Assembly: GCA_964596405.1 (NCBI GenBank)
Contig: CAZQSS010000038.1
Location: 1 to 8,052, forward strand
Length of the DNA: 8,052 bases
Direction: 5' to 3'
From: CAZQSS01 sp964596405
GTDB lineage: Bacteria; Patescibacteriota; Patescibacteriia; Magasanikbacterales; UBA10003
Notes under the pieces: model-generated
Seen by the model: only the letters and a program-made list of their open reading frames with translations
The model's database searches: none
Told to the model about the DNA's origin: nothing
Shown here: positions 5,578-8,052 of the stretch, piece by piece
Layout of the letters: each line of letters opens with the position of its first letter
Numbering within the stretch: position 1 is the first letter of the stretch
Program-made: the position numbers and the translations under genes

Positions 5578-5609
5578 AGGTGTAAATTTATTTAGTTTGA
5601 ATATAGCCC

Positions 5610-5638
5610 ATTTTACCAAACTTTATAAAGTTAGTCAA
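5610..5638 (-). promoter_or_regulatory. Promoter of the XRE-Fic gene
   Basis: On the minus strand, TTGACT (5638-5633), a 17-bp spacer, then TAAAAT (5615-5610); predicted start near 5603 and a leader of about 25 nt. The spacer is almost filled by a 14-bp palindrome. Confidence 0.75.
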
Positions 5639-5660
5639 AATACAAGAACTTTATAAAGTT
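5619..5660. promoter_or_regulatory. Twin operator: two identical 14-bp palindromes
   Basis: AACTTTATAAAGTT, a perfect palindrome, occurs at 5619-5632 and 5647-5660, with centres 28 bp apart. The first lies exactly between the -35 and -10 boxes of the Fic promoter, the second just upstream of -35. This is the layout of repressor sites, most simply for the XRE-like domain of the Fic protein itself. Confidence 0.8.
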
Positions 5661-5861
5661 GTTTGAAGGAAGGACTCCGCCTTATGGCTTTAGCCTCAAT
5701 AAGCATAAATTTCCTTAGGGGATTGGAGGAGAAGTTTTACAGTTTTACGGCTTTGCGCTAGGCTTTTGTTAGAAACAGAGATTTGCGCTCCTTGAACTCA
5801 AAAACCCCGGCTCCGAGGGTCTCGGGCAAAGCTAACGCCAAACGCGGTAAAGGAGGTCAAA
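5661..5861. other. Intergenic region between divergent Fic and anchored-protein genes
   Basis: About 200 bp without a gene. It holds a small hairpin near 5679-5704 (GGC-TTTA-GCC inside TTAT/ATAA arms) and, near its end, CCGAG-GGT-CTCGG (5813-5825) extended by a GC/GC pair. GGCTTTGCGCTAGGC at about 5749-5763 faintly recalls the centre of the 35-bp repeat. No convincing promoter for the downstream gene was found. Confidence 0.4.
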
Positions 5862-6311
5862 GTGAAGAAGAGACTATCTCAAATTATGGCCATAATGTTA
5901 GTTGGGGTGGCACTTTTCATTGTGGCGGCTTACACTAGTTTCTATCTAAGTATAATTAACTCTTCTTGTTCGGCTTACACATCATTGGAAGCGGACGTAA
6001 TCTGTGCTTCCAAAATGGACTGGGCTTCAGCCGACATTGTTAGTTATGTGCGGTGGAAGGACGACTCCGATTCGGAACGGATTTATATTAGAAAATTTAT
6101 CGGTGATGTCGTGGAGTATTCTTTTTACAAGGGGAAATTGCGTAGGGTAATAATTAACTCGATGGGCTACACCGAGATCATCAATTTCACGTCGTATGGA
6201 GAAAAACTTGCATCTTCTCCGGACAAAGTAAGGATTACTTCATATATTAATGACGCCGTTATAGCTCGTGCCAAAGCGCAAAAGCTCTTTCCAGGCATGG
6301 TCGTGCCTTAA
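5862..6311 (+). CDS. Membrane-anchored extracytoplasmic protein of unknown function
   Basis: A 149-residue protein I do not recognise. It has a short basic start (MKKRLSQ) and one hydrophobic segment (about 8-31). The rest, about 115 residues, is soluble and rich in polar residues and beta-like strands, for example ERIYIRKFIGDVVEYSFYKGKLRRVI. The usual orientation rule puts this domain outside the cell, either anchored or secreted after cleavage; no lipobox precedes Cys36. Cys36 and Cys48 are the only cysteines and could form a disulfide. GTG at 5862 is chosen because a very strong SD, AAAGGAGG, ends 5 nt before it. It ends at its own terminator and stands alone, divergent from the Fic gene. 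Confidence 0.75.
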   Translation: MKKRLSQIMAIMLVGVALFIVAAYTSFYLSIINSSCSAYTSLEADVICASKMDWASADIVSYVRWKDDSDSERIYIRKFIGDVVEYSFYKGKLRRVIINSMGYTEIINFTSYGEKLASSPDKVRITSYINDAVIARAKAQKLFPGMVVP

Positions 6312-6321
6312 CGATTAAACC

Positions 6322-6358
6322 AAAAAGTCCTCCGAGACTAACATCGGAGGACTTTTTT
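6322..6358 (+). terminator. Strong rho-independent terminator
   Basis: AAAAAGTCCTCCGA (6322-6335) pairs with TCGGAGGACTTTTT (6344-6357) around GACTAACA, a perfect 14-bp stem with its T-run. The A-run on the left lets it work on the other strand too. Confidence 0.9.
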
Positions 6359-6372
6359 AAATTGATAATGGA

Positions 6373-6407
6373 TACAATGGTGTGCTTTGCGCGCGCTACC
6401 TTTGTAA
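6373..6407. repeat. 35-bp imperfect palindrome, copy 2
   Basis: Same as 4595-4629 except for two central bases (CG here). It starts 14 bp after the terminator at 6322-6358 and 13 bp before the -35 box of the next promoter. Confidence 0.85.
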
Positions 6408-6419
6408 GCTAAAATAGGC

Positions 6420-6448
6420 TTGATTTTTAATCCATAATGTGGTATGAT
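6420..6448 (+). promoter_or_regulatory. Promoter of the AbiEii-type pair
   Basis: TTGATT at 6420-6425, a 17-bp spacer and TATGAT at 6443-6448; predicted start near 6455. The leader of about 26 nt has no SD. Confidence 0.7.
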
Positions 6449-6480
6449 TTAATTAGAAATGAACGTGATTATGCCTAAAT

Positions 6481-6678
6481 ATGTATAACTGGTCGGTTGA
6501 TTTGAAACAACTCAAAAAACACAAAAAGCAATTTGCCATTTGGAAACTTGAACAAATGGTGAATTTTGGTTTACAAGATAAAGAAAAAATAGACAAAGCT
6601 CAATTTAAAAAATACCGGCGATTTTTGAATTTAGACGACAAAAAAAGAGAATATCTACTGTGGCTTTTATGGCCGTGA
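6481..6678 (+). CDS. Small basic partner of the AbiEii-type protein, function unknown
   Basis: A 65-residue protein rich in Lys, Trp and Leu. It begins MYNWSVDLKQLKKHKKQFAI, continues with a helical LEQMVNFGLQDKEKIDKAQF, and ends in a hydrophobic YLLWLLWP. No HTH is visible. The WSVD...AIWKLEQ...NFGL...LLWP pattern looks like a small family I believe sits before AbiEii-type genes in other Patescibacteria; this is from memory, not a search. It overlaps the next ORF by 10 bp, so translation is probably coupled. By position it is a candidate antitoxin, but it is much smaller than the winged-helix AbiEi partner of classical pairs. ATG at 6481 is the only in-frame start close to the predicted transcript start. 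Confidence 0.75.
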   Translation: MYNWSVDLKQLKKHKKQFAIWKLEQMVNFGLQDKEKIDKAQFKKYRRFLNLDDKKREYLLWLLWP

Positions 6679-7334
6679 AAATTATCTTAAGTAAAAATCA
6701 GCAAAAACTTTTGCGGATTATCAGTCAAGAGAAAAAAATCTGCAATTTTTTTTATTTAACCGGCGGCACCGCTTTGGCCGAGTTTTATTTGCGTCATCGT
6801 TTATCCGAGGATTTGGATTTTTTTGCCGAAAAAGAATTTTCCGCGCAGGATATATTTATCTTTTTAAAACAGATTCAAAAACGAGCGGGCATCAAAAAAA
6901 TAATTTTGGAACAAAGTTTTAATCGCAATCTTTTTTTCTTGCGTCTAGCTGACGGCGATATTGTCAAAACGGAGTTTACTTTTTTCCCATTCCCGAGAAT
7001 AGAGGGGGGCAAAAAAGAGGGCGGTTTAGCAGTTGATAGTCTGTTAGATATAGCAGTGAATAAAATTTTTACTATTTATCAAAACCCGCGGTCACGCGAT
7101 TTTATTGATTTGTATTTTATAATTGGTCAGACGGGGTGGCAGATTAAGGAATTGGTCAAAAAAGCCAAGATTAAATTTGATTGGCACGTTGACCCGATTC
7201 AGTTGGGCAGTCAATTTTTGCGAGCCCGGGAGGTGAAGGATTATCCACGGATGATTATTAAGATTAAGCCTAAAAAGTGGCAAGATTTTTTTCTTTTGGA
7301 GGCAAGAAATTTGGGTCAGGATGTTTTTAAGTAA
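6669..7334 (+). CDS. AbiEii-family nucleotidyltransferase (toxin-type)
   Basis: A 221-residue protein of the AbiEii/DUF1814 nucleotidyltransferase family. The signature LTGGTALAEFYLRHRLSEDLDFF spans about residues 30-52: G32-G33 bind the nucleotide, and S46-x-D48-x-D50 holds the two metal aspartates. E102 in VKTEF may be the third acidic residue. The downstream box DSLLDIAVNKIFTIYQNPRSRDFIDLYFI (123-151) contains the usual Lys and RDxxD. Family members act as toxins of abortive-infection or toxin-antitoxin pairs by transferring nucleotides; whether this one is toxic is inference. ATG at 6669 gives ATGGCCGTGA, overlapping the stop of the upstream gene; a GTG at 6660 would add three residues. 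No clear terminator follows. Confidence 0.88.
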   Translation: MAVKIILSKNQQKLLRIISQEKKICNFFYLTGGTALAEFYLRHRLSEDLDFFAEKEFSAQDIFIFLKQIQKRAGIKKIILEQSFNRNLFFLRLADGDIVKTEFTFFPFPRIEGGKKEGGLAVDSLLDIAVNKIFTIYQNPRSRDFIDLYFIIGQTGWQIKELVKKAKIKFDWHVDPIQLGSQFLRAREVKDYPRMIIKIKPKKWQDFFLLEARNLGQDVFK

Positions 7335-7390
7335 TCTAGTTGCCTATTTTGGCTAATTTATCATATTATTTTAATTTAGAGCATTGGGAG

Positions 7391-7419
7391 TTGCCTTATC
7401 TTGAAAAAATTGGTATAAT
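7391..7419 (+). promoter_or_regulatory. Promoter of rpsU-yqeY
   Basis: TTGCCT at 7391-7396, a 17-bp spacer and a perfect TATAAT at 7414-7419; predicted start near 7426, leader about 42 nt. Confidence 0.7.
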
Positions 7420-7467
7420 TTAGATGTCGAAATTATCCTAATTATATTTAAATGGGAGGTGAAATTT

Positions 7468-7689
7468 GTGGCAGAAGTTAAAAGAAAAAAAGGTGAAACT
7501 TTTGAAGCTTTCATGCGCCGTTTCCAAAACAGAATGAGGGAATCGGGTAAGCTCTTGCAGGCTAAAAAGATTCGGTTTTACAAAAAAGAACCGAATAAAA
7601 ATCGGCGCCGTGATTCAGCTTTGGAACGTGGCCGTCGCACGCAAGTACGCGAATACCTTAAAAAGATCGGTAAATTGAAAGAAGACTAA
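7468..7689 (+). CDS. rpsU: Ribosomal protein bS21
   Basis: A 73-residue basic small-subunit protein that binds near the 3' end of 16S rRNA and helps translation initiation. It shows the family core: an acidic-aromatic start GETFEAFMRRFQNRMRESGKL, then RFYKKEPNKNRRRD and a basic C-terminal helix with RRTQVREYLKK. The length fits the family (about 58-75). The GTG at 7468 is chosen because GGAGG (7455-7459) lies 8 nt upstream; the earlier GTG at 7459 overlaps that SD. The next gene, yqeY, begins 19 bp later with no terminator, the same order as rpsU-yqeY in many Firmicutes, so this is an operon. Confidence 0.95.
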   Translation: MAEVKRKKGETFEAFMRRFQNRMRESGKLLQAKKIRFYKKEPNKNRRRDSALERGRRTQVREYLKKIGKLKED

Positions 7690-7708
7690 CCTTTGACGCG
7701 AAAAACGT

Positions 7709-8052
7709 ATGTTAAAGGAGCAAATTGAAAAAGACTTGGCAGCCGCTATGAAAAACAAAGAGCGGCGGCTTTCTATTTTGCGGATGCTCCGGGCCGCGCT
7801 TCAAAATTCCGCCATTGAAAAACGCACCAAGGCGAAAGACTTAAAAGCCGAATTGGATGATAAAGAAACTTTGGATGTAGTCCGGCGCCAAGTCAAACAG
7901 TTAAAAGAATCTTTGCAGGATTTTCAAAACGGCCACCGGGCGGATTTGGTGGAGAAAACCAAAGAAGAACTGGAGACTCTGGAAAAATATGTGCCGGCCG
8001 CCCTGCCCGAATCCGAACTGGAAAAAATCGTTGAAGAAACCATCAAAGAACT
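7709..8052 (+). CDS. yqeY: GatB/YqeY domain protein, 3' end beyond window
   Basis: The first 114 residues of a YqeY-family protein, open to the window end. It starts MLKEQIEKDLAAAMKNKERR and goes on with LSILRMLRAALQNSAIEKR, a helical bundle typical of the family. Later comes the ELETLEKYVPAALPESEL box that leads into the GatB-tail-like domain. Full-length members are about 150 residues, so roughly 35 are missing. The domain is related to the tail of GatB, which contacts tRNA in Asp/Glu-tRNA amidotransferase; the role of stand-alone YqeY is not established. The ATG at 7709 has no SD. It follows rpsU by 19 bp. Confidence 0.93.
   Translation, partial: MLKEQIEKDLAAAMKNKERRLSILRMLRAALQNSAIEKRTKAKDLKAELDDKETLDVVRRQVKQLKESLQDFQNGHRADLVEKTKEELETLEKYVPAALPESELEKIVEETIKE

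Noticed and set aside
5745..5775. Possible third, degenerate copy of the 35-bp palindrome (GGCTTTGCGCTAGGCTTTTGTTA)
   Set aside because: Only the central GCTTTGCG and a loose tail match; the ends do not form the same inverted repeat.

Overview
The window looks like chromosomal DNA of a Patescibacteria / Candidate Phyla Radiation bacterium, probably on the Parcubacteria side. This rests on the divergent 16S rRNA 3' part (GAATAGACGG where most bacteria have GAATTGACGG, the block GACGGTAAACGAAGAACC, and an altered stretch after the universal 1492 site), on the small AT-rich intergenic spaces with many hairpins, and on the mix of small GIY-YIG, RNHCP, Fic and AbiEii-type genes. TGA ends two clear genes (RNHCP and the 65-residue ORF), so the standard bacterial code fits; the UGA=Gly lineages are unlikely. 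The finer taxon cannot be fixed from here.

Layout. 1-660: 3' part of 16S rRNA. 661-967: structured spacer with repeated inverted arms and no 23S. 968-1590: a promoter, a GIY-YIG nuclease gene whose last codons run into tRNA-Ile(GAU), a 3' tRNA remnant split by a GC-rich palindrome, tRNA-Val(GAC) and a terminator. 1592-2035: a long inverted-repeat leader and an RNHCP zinc-binding protein. 2032-4225: promoter, lepB (signal peptidase I), hisS (histidyl-tRNA synthetase), terminator. 4207-4582: a promoter lying over the hisS terminator, a leader, a 56-residue membrane peptide and a terminator. 4645-5660, minus strand: an XRE-Fic fusion whose promoter carries two identical 14-bp palindromes. 5862-6358: an anchored extracytoplasmic protein of unknown function and a terminator. 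6420-7334: promoter, a 65-residue ORF overlapping an AbiEii-family nucleotidyltransferase. 7391-8052: promoter, rpsU (bS21) and yqeY (cut by the window end).

How it works together. Core translation and secretion genes (16S, tRNAs, lepB-hisS, rpsU-yqeY) alternate with small accessory cassettes: a GIY-YIG nuclease, a Fic enzyme with its own DNA-binding domain, an AbiEii-type pair and two small membrane or anchored proteins. Each cassette has its own promoter and often its own terminator. All six promoters I could place have exactly 17-bp spacers. A 35-bp imperfect palindrome occurs twice, each time 12-14 bp after a terminator, at the borders of the accessory block. The strongest candidates for new biology are the tRNA/GIY-YIG overlap, the doubly operated Fic gene, the switch-like leader of RNHCP and the dispersed 35-bp palindrome. 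No complete large new system is evident.
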